Shown: positions 1 to 5,671 of the stretch, one piece after another
Numbering within the stretch: the stretch's first letter is position 1
How the letters are laid out: each line of letters opens with the position of its first letter
Assembly: GCA_937959095.1 (NCBI GenBank)
Contig: CALGLY010000502.1
Coordinates: forward strand, 1 to 5,671
Length of the DNA stretch: 5,671 nucleotides
Source: an uncultured Saprospiraceae bacterium
Lineage (GTDB): Bacteria > Bacteroidota > Bacteroidia > Chitinophagales > Saprospiraceae
Direction of reading: 5' to 3'
Made by a program: the position numbers and the translations under genes
The notes under the pieces: generated by a model
Told to the model about the DNA's origin: nothing
Databases searched by the model: none
What the model saw: only the letters and a program-made list of their open reading frames with translations

Positions 1-39
1 AATCAAAATTAAAATAATCTATTTCATTAAATAATTAAA

Positions 40-200
40 TACACTGTAACAAAAATTTATTTGTATTTTGACTAAGCTTATTTTTTTAGTATTCGAGGCG
101 CAAAATTGGGAACATAACTAGTTATGAAGCCCGATTTTGTAACGAAGAAAACTGAAAAAAGAAGCAGTCATAAATGCAAAGAAATTTCTGTTACAGTGTA
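40..200. repeat. Large imperfect palindrome (about 161 bp), possible palindromic MITE or ERIC-like element
   Basis: Almost the whole segment folds back on itself around position 119/120. The outer arms 40-68 and 172-200 match at 26 of 29 positions, with one more position a G-T pair; the outermost 12 positions are perfect. Pairing continues inward with small bulges: 69-73 with 166-170, 76-79 with 162-165, the T-run 81-87 with the A-run 155-160, 92-95 with 143-146, and 101-110 with 130-139 (one G-T). It ends in the perfect 14-base palindrome CATAACTAGTTATG at 113-126, so there is essentially no loop. Both tips read TACACTG/CAGTGTA, so a TA target duplication flanking a CACTGTAAC-type terminal repeat is possible. 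No transposase is present. Alternatives are a long regulatory hairpin in the operon leader or a terminator for a gene to the left. The pairing is seen directly; the mobile nature is inferred. Confidence 0.75.
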
Positions 201-321
201 CAGAGGCACGGAGATTTTTTATTTTGCTTCGTTGTTGTTTCTGATCTCATCAAGAGAAGTGGAGGGTAAGTTAGCTTTTGATTGCTCTTCTTTTTTGCAA
301 TTTTTTAGATCTTTTGATAAT
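201..321. other. Leader between the palindrome and the first gene
   Basis: This stretch is T-rich and has no recognisable gene. It must contain or follow the promoter of the operon, unless transcription starts inside or left of the palindrome. The best match to the Bacteroidota -7 element (TAnnTTTG) is TAGCTTTT at 272-279, seven of eight, but I find no TTTG-like -33 partner at the right distance, so no promoter is called. The reading frame of the downstream gene stays open through this segment back to 124, but the translated extension has no resemblance to the enzyme family. Confidence 0.4.
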
Positions 322-1095
322 ATGGAATTTTTGAATATTGCTTTAGTTCAAACGACGTTACATTGGGAAGATAAGGCTGCTAATTTTGCTATGTTGGAGG
401 CTCAAATTGCTTCTATTACACAAGCGGTAGATCTTATCGTATTGCCAGAGATGTTTTCTACGGGTTTTAGTATGAAAGCTGCTCAATTTGCAGAATCTAT
501 GAATGGGGAAAGTGTGCAATGGTTGGCAGCTATGGCAAAGCAAAAGCAAGCAGTGATAACGGGGAGTTTGATAATAGAGGAAGAAGACAAGTACTATAAT
601 CGTCTGATATGGATGCGCCCCGATGGAAGCTTGGAGACCTATGATAAGCGGCATCTTTTTCGCTTGGCGAAAGAACAAAATACCTACACGGCTGGTAGTG
701 TGCGTAAAATAGTAATGCTAAAGAATTGGCGTATTAACCTGCAAGTTTGTTACGATTTACGTTTTCCTGTATGGGCACGCAATCGAGAGGATTATGATTG
801 CTTGTTGTATGTAGCAAATTGGCCAGAGCGTCGCGGTTCGCATTGGAAAGCCTTGCTTCGCGCACGGGCTATCGAGAATATGTGTTATGTGATAGGCTTG
901 AATAGAGTAGGAGATGATGGAAATGACATCTATCATTCGGGTGATTCGGCAGTCATTCAAGCGAGTGGTGCACCCTTGATAGAAGCGGCACATCAGGATG
1001 CTATTTTATTTGCAAGCCTTTCTAAATCAAAGCTTAAGACTTACCGGGAACGTTTTGGCTTTTATAAGGATAGGGATGAATTTTCAATACTATAA
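322..1095 (+). CDS. yafV: Omega-amidase, YafV/Nit2-type carbon-nitrogen hydrolase
   Basis: A cytoplasmic amidase of the nitrilase superfamily, 257 residues. Known members hydrolyse 2-oxoglutaramate and 2-oxosuccinamate to the dicarboxylate plus ammonia, removing the by-product of glutamine transamination, including the step that regenerates methionine in methylthioadenosine salvage. The Glu-Lys-Cys triad is visible: Glu43 in LPEMF, Lys109 in YDKRHLF and Cys143 in VCYDLRFPVW. Glu118 sits where the supporting glutamate is expected. The stretches YVANWP, RARAIEN and NRVGDDGN closely follow E. coli YafV as I recall it, and the length is the usual one. The start at 322 is chosen because homologues begin at this point (MEFLNIALVQ). 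The frame is open further upstream to an ATG at 124, but that lies at the centre of the palindrome and adds 66 unrelated residues. No Shine-Dalgarno is seen. It is first in a probable four-gene operon, with the next start 3 bp after its stop. Confidence 0.9.
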   Translation: MEFLNIALVQTTLHWEDKAANFAMLEAQIASITQAVDLIVLPEMFSTGFSMKAAQFAESMNGESVQWLAAMAKQKQAVITGSLIIEEEDKYYNRLIWMRPDGSLETYDKRHLFRLAKEQNTYTAGSVRKIVMLKNWRINLQVCYDLRFPVWARNREDYDCLLYVANWPERRGSHWKALLRARAIENMCYVIGLNRVGDDGNDIYHSGDSAVIQASGAPLIEAAHQDAILFASLSKSKLKTYRERFGFYKDRDEFSIL

Positions 1096-1098
1096 ATT

Positions 1099-1704
1099 AT
1101 GGCAAAATTAACAGATAAATTGAAAGCGGCAATTTCTAAAATGTCAGCTTCTGAAAAAGATAAAATCCTCTTTCGTTTAGTTGCTAAAGATGAAGCCTTA
1201 GTGAGAAAATTAGAATACCAACTTTTAGAAAAGGGAAAAACATCTACTAAGCGTCGGCAAGAAATTCATGCTGCTATTGTAACGGCACTTAATGAATATA
1301 AAAAATACTATTATTCTCCAGGTTATTTACTATTACAGCTTAGAAGTATAAGCGGTGCGATAAATGAACATGTCAAAGTAACAAAAGATAAAGAAGGCGA
1401 AGTGGAGCTTAATTTTTTGATGCTCAATGAAAGCTTAAAATTATTTGGAGAAAAAGTAAAGCAAGTACCTTATGCAAAATCACGTACTTTTAACAACTAT
1501 GTGGTGCAGCGCGCGTTAAAAATGCTGAAAATATTGTATAAAATGGATAAGGATACGCAATTCCGTTTTCGTGGCCCCATGCGACAATTAGGGAAACATA
1601 TTTCTCAGCAACCTTTGATGGTGAAATTAGCTCCTGCACATGGTTTGGATGTAGAATGGTTGATTGATGGGGAATTGCCAGAACGTTTTAAAATAAAAAA
1701 ATGA
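1099..1704 (+). CDS. Conserved-looking hypothetical protein, basic and helical
   Basis: I do not recognise a named family. The 201-residue product is rich in Lys, Leu and Glu, has no cysteine, no signal peptide and no membrane segment, and looks mostly alpha-helical, so it is probably a soluble cytoplasmic protein. Residues 1-70 form charged amphipathic helices with a KMSASEKDKILFRLVAKD segment that resembles N-termini of uncharacterised Bacteroidota proteins. A tyrosine-rich patch (KKYYYSPGYLL) starts near residue 68. The middle (about 85-150) is another helical block, and the end (about 175-198) has HGLDVEWLIDGELPERF. The gene is real by context: it starts 3 bp after the amidase stop, and its TGA overlaps the msrA ATG (ATGA), so translation is probably coupled. 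Its net positive charge could suit nucleic-acid or ribosome contact, but nothing specific supports that. Confidence 0.8.
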   Translation: MAKLTDKLKAAISKMSASEKDKILFRLVAKDEALVRKLEYQLLEKGKTSTKRRQEIHAAIVTALNEYKKYYYSPGYLLLQLRSISGAINEHVKVTKDKEGEVELNFLMLNESLKLFGEKVKQVPYAKSRTFNNYVVQRALKMLKILYKMDKDTQFRFRGPMRQLGKHISQQPLMVKLAPAHGLDVEWLIDGELPERFKIKK

Positions 1705-2246
1705 CAACACAACTCGAAACAATAACATTAGGCGGTGGCTGTTTTTGGTGCGTAGAAGCCATTTATCAGAATGTGCAAGGGGTAGAACGTGCAATATCGG
1801 GCTATGCAGGTGGTAGCGAAGAGACGGCAGATTATAAAATGGTTTGCTCTGGCACGACTAAGCATGCAGAGGTAGTACAGATTCAGTTTGATCCTAGTGT
1901 CATTAGTACTGCCGATTTGCTCGAAATGTTTTGGACAGCGCACGACCCTACGCAATTGAATCGTCAAGGAAATGATGTTGGACCGCAGTATCGTTCGGTG
2001 ATTTTTTATCATTCGGAAACGCAAAAAGAAGCTGCTGAACACTCCATAAAAGAAGTGGCTACACAAATTTGGGATGCCCCAATCGTGACCGAATTGAGTC
2101 CGTTGAAAGTCTTTTATCCCGCGGAGGATGCCCATAATAATTACTACAATAAAGTAGGGGATAGAAATCCCTACTGTACGTTCGTAGTGACCCCTAAAGT
2201 GAGTAAGTTCCGTAAGAAGTTTTACGACAAACTAAAGAAGGAATAA
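1701..2246 (+). CDS. msrA: Peptide-methionine (S)-S-oxide reductase MsrA
   Basis: Reduces the S epimer of methionine sulfoxide, free or in proteins, back to methionine at the expense of thioredoxin, thereby repairing oxidative damage in the cytoplasm. The 181-residue protein is a single MsrA domain without an MsrB fusion or export signal. The signature GGCFWC lies at residues 12-17 with the nucleophilic Cys14. Also visible are SGYAGG (33-38), VCSGTTKHAEVVQIQFDP (48-65, with the expected glutamate Glu57), HDPTQLNRQGNDVGPQYRS (81-99) and YPAEDAHNNYY near 139-149. Cys159, in RNPYCTFVVTPK, occupies the usual place of the resolving cysteine, and Cys17 and Cys49 are additional. The start codon overlaps the stop of the upstream gene by four bases, with no Shine-Dalgarno, which points to translational coupling. 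The next start is 2 bp downstream. Confidence 0.97.
   Translation: MTTQLETITLGGGCFWCVEAIYQNVQGVERAISGYAGGSEETADYKMVCSGTTKHAEVVQIQFDPSVISTADLLEMFWTAHDPTQLNRQGNDVGPQYRSVIFYHSETQKEAAEHSIKEVATQIWDAPIVTELSPLKVFYPAEDAHNNYYNKVGDRNPYCTFVVTPKVSKFRKKFYDKLKKE
2234..2242 (+). promoter_or_regulatory. Possible ribosome binding site of the hydroxyproline dehydratase gene
   Basis: AAAGAAGGA ends six bases before the ATG at 2249 and partly matches the anti-Shine-Dalgarno complement. It lies within the last codons of msrA, so it may be chance purine richness in a lysine/glutamate-rich tail. It is the only start in this operon with such a motif. Confidence 0.35.
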
Positions 2247-2248
2247 AT

Positions 2249-3280
2249 ATGCAAAAACTCAACTGGACACCACCTTCGGATTGGCTAAGAATAAAAACCA
2301 TCGACGCACATACGGGGGGCGAGCCCCTGCGAATAATTCTAGATGGCTTACCCGAAATAAAAGGAACGACAATCCTCGAAAAACGGCGGTACTTCCGTGA
2401 AAACTACGATTATATCCGTACTGGACTGATGTGGGAACCACGCGGACATGCCGACCAATACGGTGCAGTGCTGACCGAGGCGACTGAATCTGATAGTGAT
2501 TTTGGTACGTTTTTCTTACACAATGAAGGCTATAGCACGATGTGCGGACACGCTATTATTGCCTTAACTAAAGTCGTGTTAGATACAGGTATTATCGAAA
2601 AAGGAGGAGCAAATCCAATTCTGAAAATAGATACGCCAGCAGGGCAAGTCACAGCACAAGCAACACGCGAAAACGGCACAGTCATAGCTGTTAGCTTCCA
2701 AAATGTACCTTCCTTTGTGTATGCAAGCAATCAAAAAATACAAGTAGAAGGAATTGGCGGAGTGACTTATGATATTGCTTTTGGCGGTGCGTTTTATGCT
2801 TATTGCAATGCAGAAGAATTAGGCTTGAGTCTAGCTGCTGATAACTACGGACAGCTCATAGATTGGGGACGACGTATCAAGCATGCCGTGATGAAAAGCC
2901 AATCCATTGTGCATCCCTTCGAGGAAGATTTAAGTTTTTTGTACGGCACTATTTTCATAGGAAAAGCCCATGATGAAAACCACCACAGCCGCAATGTCTG
3001 CATCTTTGCCGATGGAGAAGTAGATCGCTCGCCTACAGGAACAGGCGTGAGTGCGCGTGCTGCGCTACATTATGCGAAAGGGGAACTTAAAATAGGTGAA
3101 AAAATCAACATAGAAAGCATCTTAGGCACTTTGATGAGCGTGCAAGTAATTGAAGAAACAACTTTTGGGAAGCATAAAGCCGTAATTCCAGAAGTAGGTG
3201 GAATGGCACACATCACAGGTATCAATGAGTTTTGCTTTGACCCTGCGGATGGCTTGAATAAGGGGTTTATTTTTCGATGA
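2249..3280 (+). CDS. Trans-3-hydroxy-L-proline dehydratase (proline racemase superfamily)
   Basis: A 343-residue member of the proline racemase superfamily, close in length to human L3HYPDH. Family hallmarks are the N-terminal TIDAHTGGEPLRI (residues 17-29), the first active-site motif STMCGHA with Cys99, and the second motif DRSPTGTGVSARAAL with Thr263. Proline racemases and 4-hydroxyproline 2-epimerases carry Cys at both positions. The Cys/Thr pair is characteristic of trans-3-hydroxy-L-proline dehydratases, which remove water to give pyrroline-2-carboxylate, later reduced to proline by a separate reductase not found here. The function therefore follows from the family rule plus the visible residues. 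The protein is cytoplasmic, with no signal peptide. It is the last gene of the plus-strand run, and a strong hairpin starts directly after its stop. Diaminopimelate epimerase shares the fold but lacks this motif layout, and proline racemase is unlikely because the second cysteine is missing. Confidence 0.88.
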   Translation: MQKLNWTPPSDWLRIKTIDAHTGGEPLRIILDGLPEIKGTTILEKRRYFRENYDYIRTGLMWEPRGHADQYGAVLTEATESDSDFGTFFLHNEGYSTMCGHAIIALTKVVLDTGIIEKGGANPILKIDTPAGQVTAQATRENGTVIAVSFQNVPSFVYASNQKIQVEGIGGVTYDIAFGGAFYAYCNAEELGLSLAADNYGQLIDWGRRIKHAVMKSQSIVHPFEEDLSFLYGTIFIGKAHDENHHSRNVCIFADGEVDRSPTGTGVSARAALHYAKGELKIGEKINIESILGTLMSVQVIEETTFGKHKAVIPEVGGMAHITGINEFCFDPADGLNKGFIFR

Positions 3281-3317
3281 TTTTGAACACGGAGACTTCG
3301 AGTCCCCGTGTTCAAAA
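3281..3317. terminator. Strong hairpin filling the convergent intergenic gap, possible bidirectional terminator or REP-like palindrome
   Basis: The arms 3281-3297 and 3301-3317 are complementary over 17 bases with one A-C mismatch (3293/3305) around a TCG loop. The hairpin begins right after the stop codon at 3278-3280 and ends 3 bp before the aminopeptidase stop, so it is the whole gap between two convergent genes and well placed to end both transcripts. Its polarity is odd: on the plus strand T's form the 5' base and A's the 3' base, so neither transcript has a U-tract directly after the stem, as a classical intrinsic terminator would. It may instead protect 3' ends or be a dispersed intergenic palindrome. 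Confidence 0.6.
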
Positions 3318-3320
3318 AAA

Positions 3321-5105
3321 TTACTCCAATAAAGCACACTTCCCACGCAGCCAAGCCGTCGCGTCTGCATCCAAATGCGGAGCAAGTTTTTCAAAAACAG
3401 TAGTGTGGTACTTATTGAACCATATTTTTTCTTTCTTCGTTAATAAATCAACATCAATAAGAGCCGTATCAATCGGAAACAGCGTAACCGTTTCAAATTT
3501 CAAAAACTTAGCAAATTCCGTTTCTATATCTGGCACACAGACCATCAAATTTTCTGTCCGAATACCATACTTATCCTTTCGATAAAGTCCTGGTTCATTC
3601 GACATAATCATGTTGGGTTTCAACACGGTTGCACCTCTACCATTGGTAGTCGGAGCAAACTTTGGAGGAAACTCATGGACATTCAAGAAGAAACCTATGC
3701 CATGTCCCGTTCCGTGACTATAATTCATGCCACTTTCCCATAGCGGCATTCGAGCAAAAGCATCGAGCTGTACGCCATTCGTACCTACAGGGAAACGTGC
3801 ATCTGCAAGGTTGATATGCCCTTTCAAAACGTGTGTAAAATGTTCCTTTTCTTCTGCTGTTGGATTGCCTAATGTGATAGTTCGTGTGATGTCCGTAGTG
3901 CCATCGTAGTATTGCCCGCCTGAATCGACAAGGAGCATGCCTTCTGCTTCTATATCGGCGCAAGTATCTGGCATTGCCCGATAATGTACGATTGCACCAT
4001 TACCTTTATAGCCTACAATCGGAAAGAAACTTTCGCCATAGTAGTGGGCTTGCTGCGAACGAAAATGTGCAAGTTGGTCACCGAGTTCTACTTCCGAAAT
4101 TTTGCGTTGTTTTACTTCGGCTTCCAGCCAACGATAAGCATGGACTAAAGCGACCCCGTCCTTAATGAGCGTAGATCGGAAATGTGCTATTTCAGTATCA
4201 TTCTTCACGGATTTTTTCCATCGAACAATACTTTCGCGCTCCAACCGCTTGCAAGGAACAAGTTCACTTAGTCGTATGCTAGTCGTAAATGGATCTAAGA
4301 GTAATGTTTTTTCAAGATGTAAGGTGTTTAAATAAGTAGTAAGACTGTCATAAGGTTGTAATTCAACCCCATCATTGCTGAGACTTACCTGAAGTTCAGC
4401 AAGCAGTTTGTTAATATTTGTAAATAAAAAAGTTTCTGTTTCTGTAATTAGGGCATATGCATAAAATACAGGATTGCACTCTACATCGCGCCCGCGAAGA
4501 TTGAAAAGCCATGCAATTTCATCTAATGCAGACATCAAATAGTAATCGCAATGCATCCGTTTCATTTCTGTACGGATTTCAGCTAGTTTTTCGCTTCTTG
4601 GTTTTCCTGTAAACGCTATATCATGTTGAAAAATTTCAGCTTGCGGAAGACTTGGCCGTCCTTCCCAAATTCCATCCATGAGTTGCAGATCGGTGCGGGT
4701 TTTTAGTTTTTTAGCCTCAAATCCTAAGCTAATATACTTCAATTGGTTTTTGGAAAATAATAAGCCATTAATACCTACTACACTGCCTGTAGGAAGTTGT
4801 TCTGCCAGCCATTTATCGTATTCTAAGCCTTTTCCTATGGTCATTCGGTGAAGTTCCATTTCACTATCAGCCAATTGTTCTTCAGCTTGAATGAAATAGC
4901 GACTATCTGCCCATAGCCCTGCATGCTCGTGCGTTATTACTACCGTACCAGCCGAGCCAGTGAAACCTGAAATCCATTCTCTTGATTTCCAATGTTCTGA
5001 TACGTATTCACTTTGGTGCGGATCGCTACTAGGTATAATATATGCGTCTATGTTGTGTTTTCGCATAGCAGTCCTCAGCGCTGCAACCTTTTCATTTACA
5101 GTCAT
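3321..5105 (-). CDS. Xaa-Pro aminopeptidase, three-domain M24B family (aminopeptidase P)
   Basis: A two-metal peptidase that removes the N-terminal residue from peptides with proline in second place, acting in the cytoplasm on peptides from protein turnover or uptake. The 594-residue length and layout match the three-domain eukaryotic-type APP1 rather than the shorter E. coli PepP: an N-terminal creatinase-like domain (about 1-150, with IIPSSDPHQSEYV and SGFTGSAGT), a second one (about 160-300) and the C-terminal pita-bread catalytic domain (about 305-535), followed by a C-terminal tail. All five metal ligands are in place: Asp394 and Asp405 (VDSGGQYYDGTTDITR), His468 (HGTGHGIG), Glu504 (SNEPGLY) and Glu518 (RTENL). 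The accessory histidines His374 (IVHYR) and His477 (NVHEFP) are also present. The start fits the family N-terminus; no Shine-Dalgarno and no signal peptide are seen. It is a single gene converging on the operon, with its stop 3 bp from the shared hairpin. Confidence 0.95.
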   Translation of the reverse strand: MTVNEKVAALRTAMRKHNIDAYIIPSSDPHQSEYVSEHWKSREWISGFTGSAGTVVITHEHAGLWADSRYFIQAEEQLADSEMELHRMTIGKGLEYDKWLAEQLPTGSVVGINGLLFSKNQLKYISLGFEAKKLKTRTDLQLMDGIWEGRPSLPQAEIFQHDIAFTGKPRSEKLAEIRTEMKRMHCDYYLMSALDEIAWLFNLRGRDVECNPVFYAYALITETETFLFTNINKLLAELQVSLSNDGVELQPYDSLTTYLNTLHLEKTLLLDPFTTSIRLSELVPCKRLERESIVRWKKSVKNDTEIAHFRSTLIKDGVALVHAYRWLEAEVKQRKISEVELGDQLAHFRSQQAHYYGESFFPIVGYKGNGAIVHYRAMPDTCADIEAEGMLLVDSGGQYYDGTTDITRTITLGNPTAEEKEHFTHVLKGHINLADARFPVGTNGVQLDAFARMPLWESGMNYSHGTGHGIGFFLNVHEFPPKFAPTTNGRGATVLKPNMIMSNEPGLYRKDKYGIRTENLMVCVPDIETEFAKFLKFETVTLFPIDTALIDVDLLTKKEKIWFNKYHTTVFEKLAPHLDADATAWLRGKCALLE

Positions 5106-5393
5106 TTAATCAGTGTCGTTTAGACATTAAATAGCAGGGTGTATATTTTGCGTCGTCTGATTAAGCTTAAAGCTAATCATTTGAAGTACGGTATTAAAAC
5201 ATCTGCATTTGAAATAGAGCAAGCTATTTAATGTGCTTAAATAAATTAGAAGTAGGTACGTCTGTATAATTTGAAAAGTAAAGTGTAAGGTGAGTAGAAG
5301 CGTTTGGCAGAATTATAATTTTATATTACAAATAATTAATATCTGTTATGCAAATAAAGGCATAATAATCTTAAAGAGGAAACTTTTAATTAT
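5106..5393. other. Gene-free region upstream of the aminopeptidase gene, with weak inverted repeats
   Basis: No convincing coding frame or RNA gene is seen on either strand. The minus-strand promoter of the aminopeptidase gene should lie in the first hundred bases, but no good TTTG/TAnnTTTG pair is found. Two inverted repeats share nearly the same centre. The 12-base ACATTAAATAGC at 5124-5135 has its complement at 5223-5234, and inside it 5158-5179 forms a 9 bp stem with one bulged A and a TAA loop. They could form a leader structure or be chance in AT-rich DNA. Confidence 0.4.
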
Positions 5394-5437
5394 AAAAAAG
5401 AAACAAATTAATAAAAAAAATAATTTGTTTCTTTTTT
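5394..5437. terminator. AT-rich perfect hairpin with T-run, possible terminator
   Basis: The arms 5394-5410 and 5421-5437 are perfectly complementary over 17 bases with a ten-base A-rich loop. On the plus strand the T-run continues to 5440; on the minus strand the 5' end of the stem likewise gives a T-run. The stem holds only two G-C pairs (5400/5431 and 5404/5427). No gene on the plus strand ends before it, so if it is a terminator it would most naturally serve a minus-strand gene lying beyond the right edge. Confidence 0.5.
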
Positions 5438-5440
5438 TTT

Positions 5441-5671
5441 AATCTTTTAAAAGTCTATGTATCTGTGTTTTATAGAGTTATGTGAATCGATATATTTTTT
5501 TTATTAATTTTGAGGATGCTTTTATAAAATAAGTTTTTTTTTGCGATTTTTAAGATTTAAAGAAGCTAAATATCTTTTTATAATTTAAGAGAGTCGACAA
5601 AATTGCTTTTTGATATTTCTTACCAAATCATAGTGGAGAGAAAAATTCATTTTTTTATAAAAACCTAAAAA
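5441..5671. other. AT-rich gene-free end of the window
   Basis: Only very short frames are present, with long runs of T and A, and no coding or RNA gene is recognised. TAATTTTG at 5505-5512 fits the Bacteroidota -7 consensus TAnnTTTG. TGTG at 5481-5484, twenty bases upstream, is three of four to a TTTG -33 box, so a rightward promoter for a gene beyond the window is possible but weak, because such strings are common in DNA this rich in A and T. Confidence 0.3.

Noticed and set aside
64..70. TATTTTG strings at 64-70 and 220-226 as -7 promoter elements
   Set aside because: Each is one base short of TAnnTTTG, no -33 element lies at the right distance, and such strings are common in T-rich DNA.
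124..321. N-terminal extension of the amidase from the ATG at 124
   Set aside because: It is unrelated to the family, begins at the centre of a palindrome, and the homologous region begins exactly at the ATG at 322.
2249..3280. Diaminopimelate epimerase or proline racemase assignment
   Set aside because: The MCGH...DRSPTGTG motif layout is of the proline racemase superfamily, and the second cysteine needed for racemisation is a threonine.
3070..3394. Minus-strand frames over the end of the dehydratase gene
   Set aside because: They lie antisense to a clear enzyme with conserved motifs and have low-quality composition.
3277..3585. Plus-strand 102-codon frame overlapping the dehydratase stop by ATGA
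   Set aside because: It runs antisense through the hairpin and the C-terminal coding part of the well-supported aminopeptidase, and its product resembles nothing.
5106..5671. Hidden tRNA, small RNA gene or small protein
   Set aside because: I saw no cloverleaf or GC-richer block, and the plus-strand frames I checked are under about 20 codons.

Overview
The window is AT-rich bacterial DNA with short AT-rich intergenic spaces and mostly no clear Shine-Dalgarno sequences. Together with the protein types, this suggests a member of the Bacteroidota, possibly near the Saprospiria or Chitinophagia. That placement is inferred from composition and protein style, not from a marker gene.

Layout: positions 1-321 are non-coding and hold a large imperfect palindrome (about 40-200, centre near 120). 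Four genes follow on the plus strand, tightly packed and probably one operon. They are a YafV-type omega-amidase of the nitrilase superfamily (322-1095), a basic helical protein of unknown function (1099-1704), peptide-methionine (S)-S-oxide reductase MsrA (1701-2246), and a proline-racemase-superfamily enzyme whose active-site pair Cys/Thr marks it as a trans-3-hydroxy-L-proline dehydratase (2249-3280). The gaps are 3 bp, a 4 bp ATGA overlap and 2 bp.

A convergent gene on the minus strand (3321-5105) encodes a three-domain Xaa-Pro aminopeptidase (M24B) with all metal ligands present. The 40 bp between the two convergent stop codons is almost entirely one strong hairpin (3281-3317). It does not have the usual terminator polarity, because T's precede it and A's follow it on the plus strand. 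Beyond the aminopeptidase start, 5106-5671 is a very AT-rich gene-free stretch with a perfect 17 bp hairpin (5394-5437) and weaker inverted repeats.

Functionally the content is small-molecule and peptide housekeeping. The omega-amidase and MsrA can both be tied to methionine economy (salvage and repair). The hydroxyproline dehydratase and the X-Pro aminopeptidase can both be tied to use of proline- or hydroxyproline-containing peptides. These links are inference. No mobile-element gene, CRISPR array, RNA gene, or defence or biosynthetic system is visible. The least explained items are the upstream palindrome, the inter-gene hairpin and the uncharacterised 201-residue protein.
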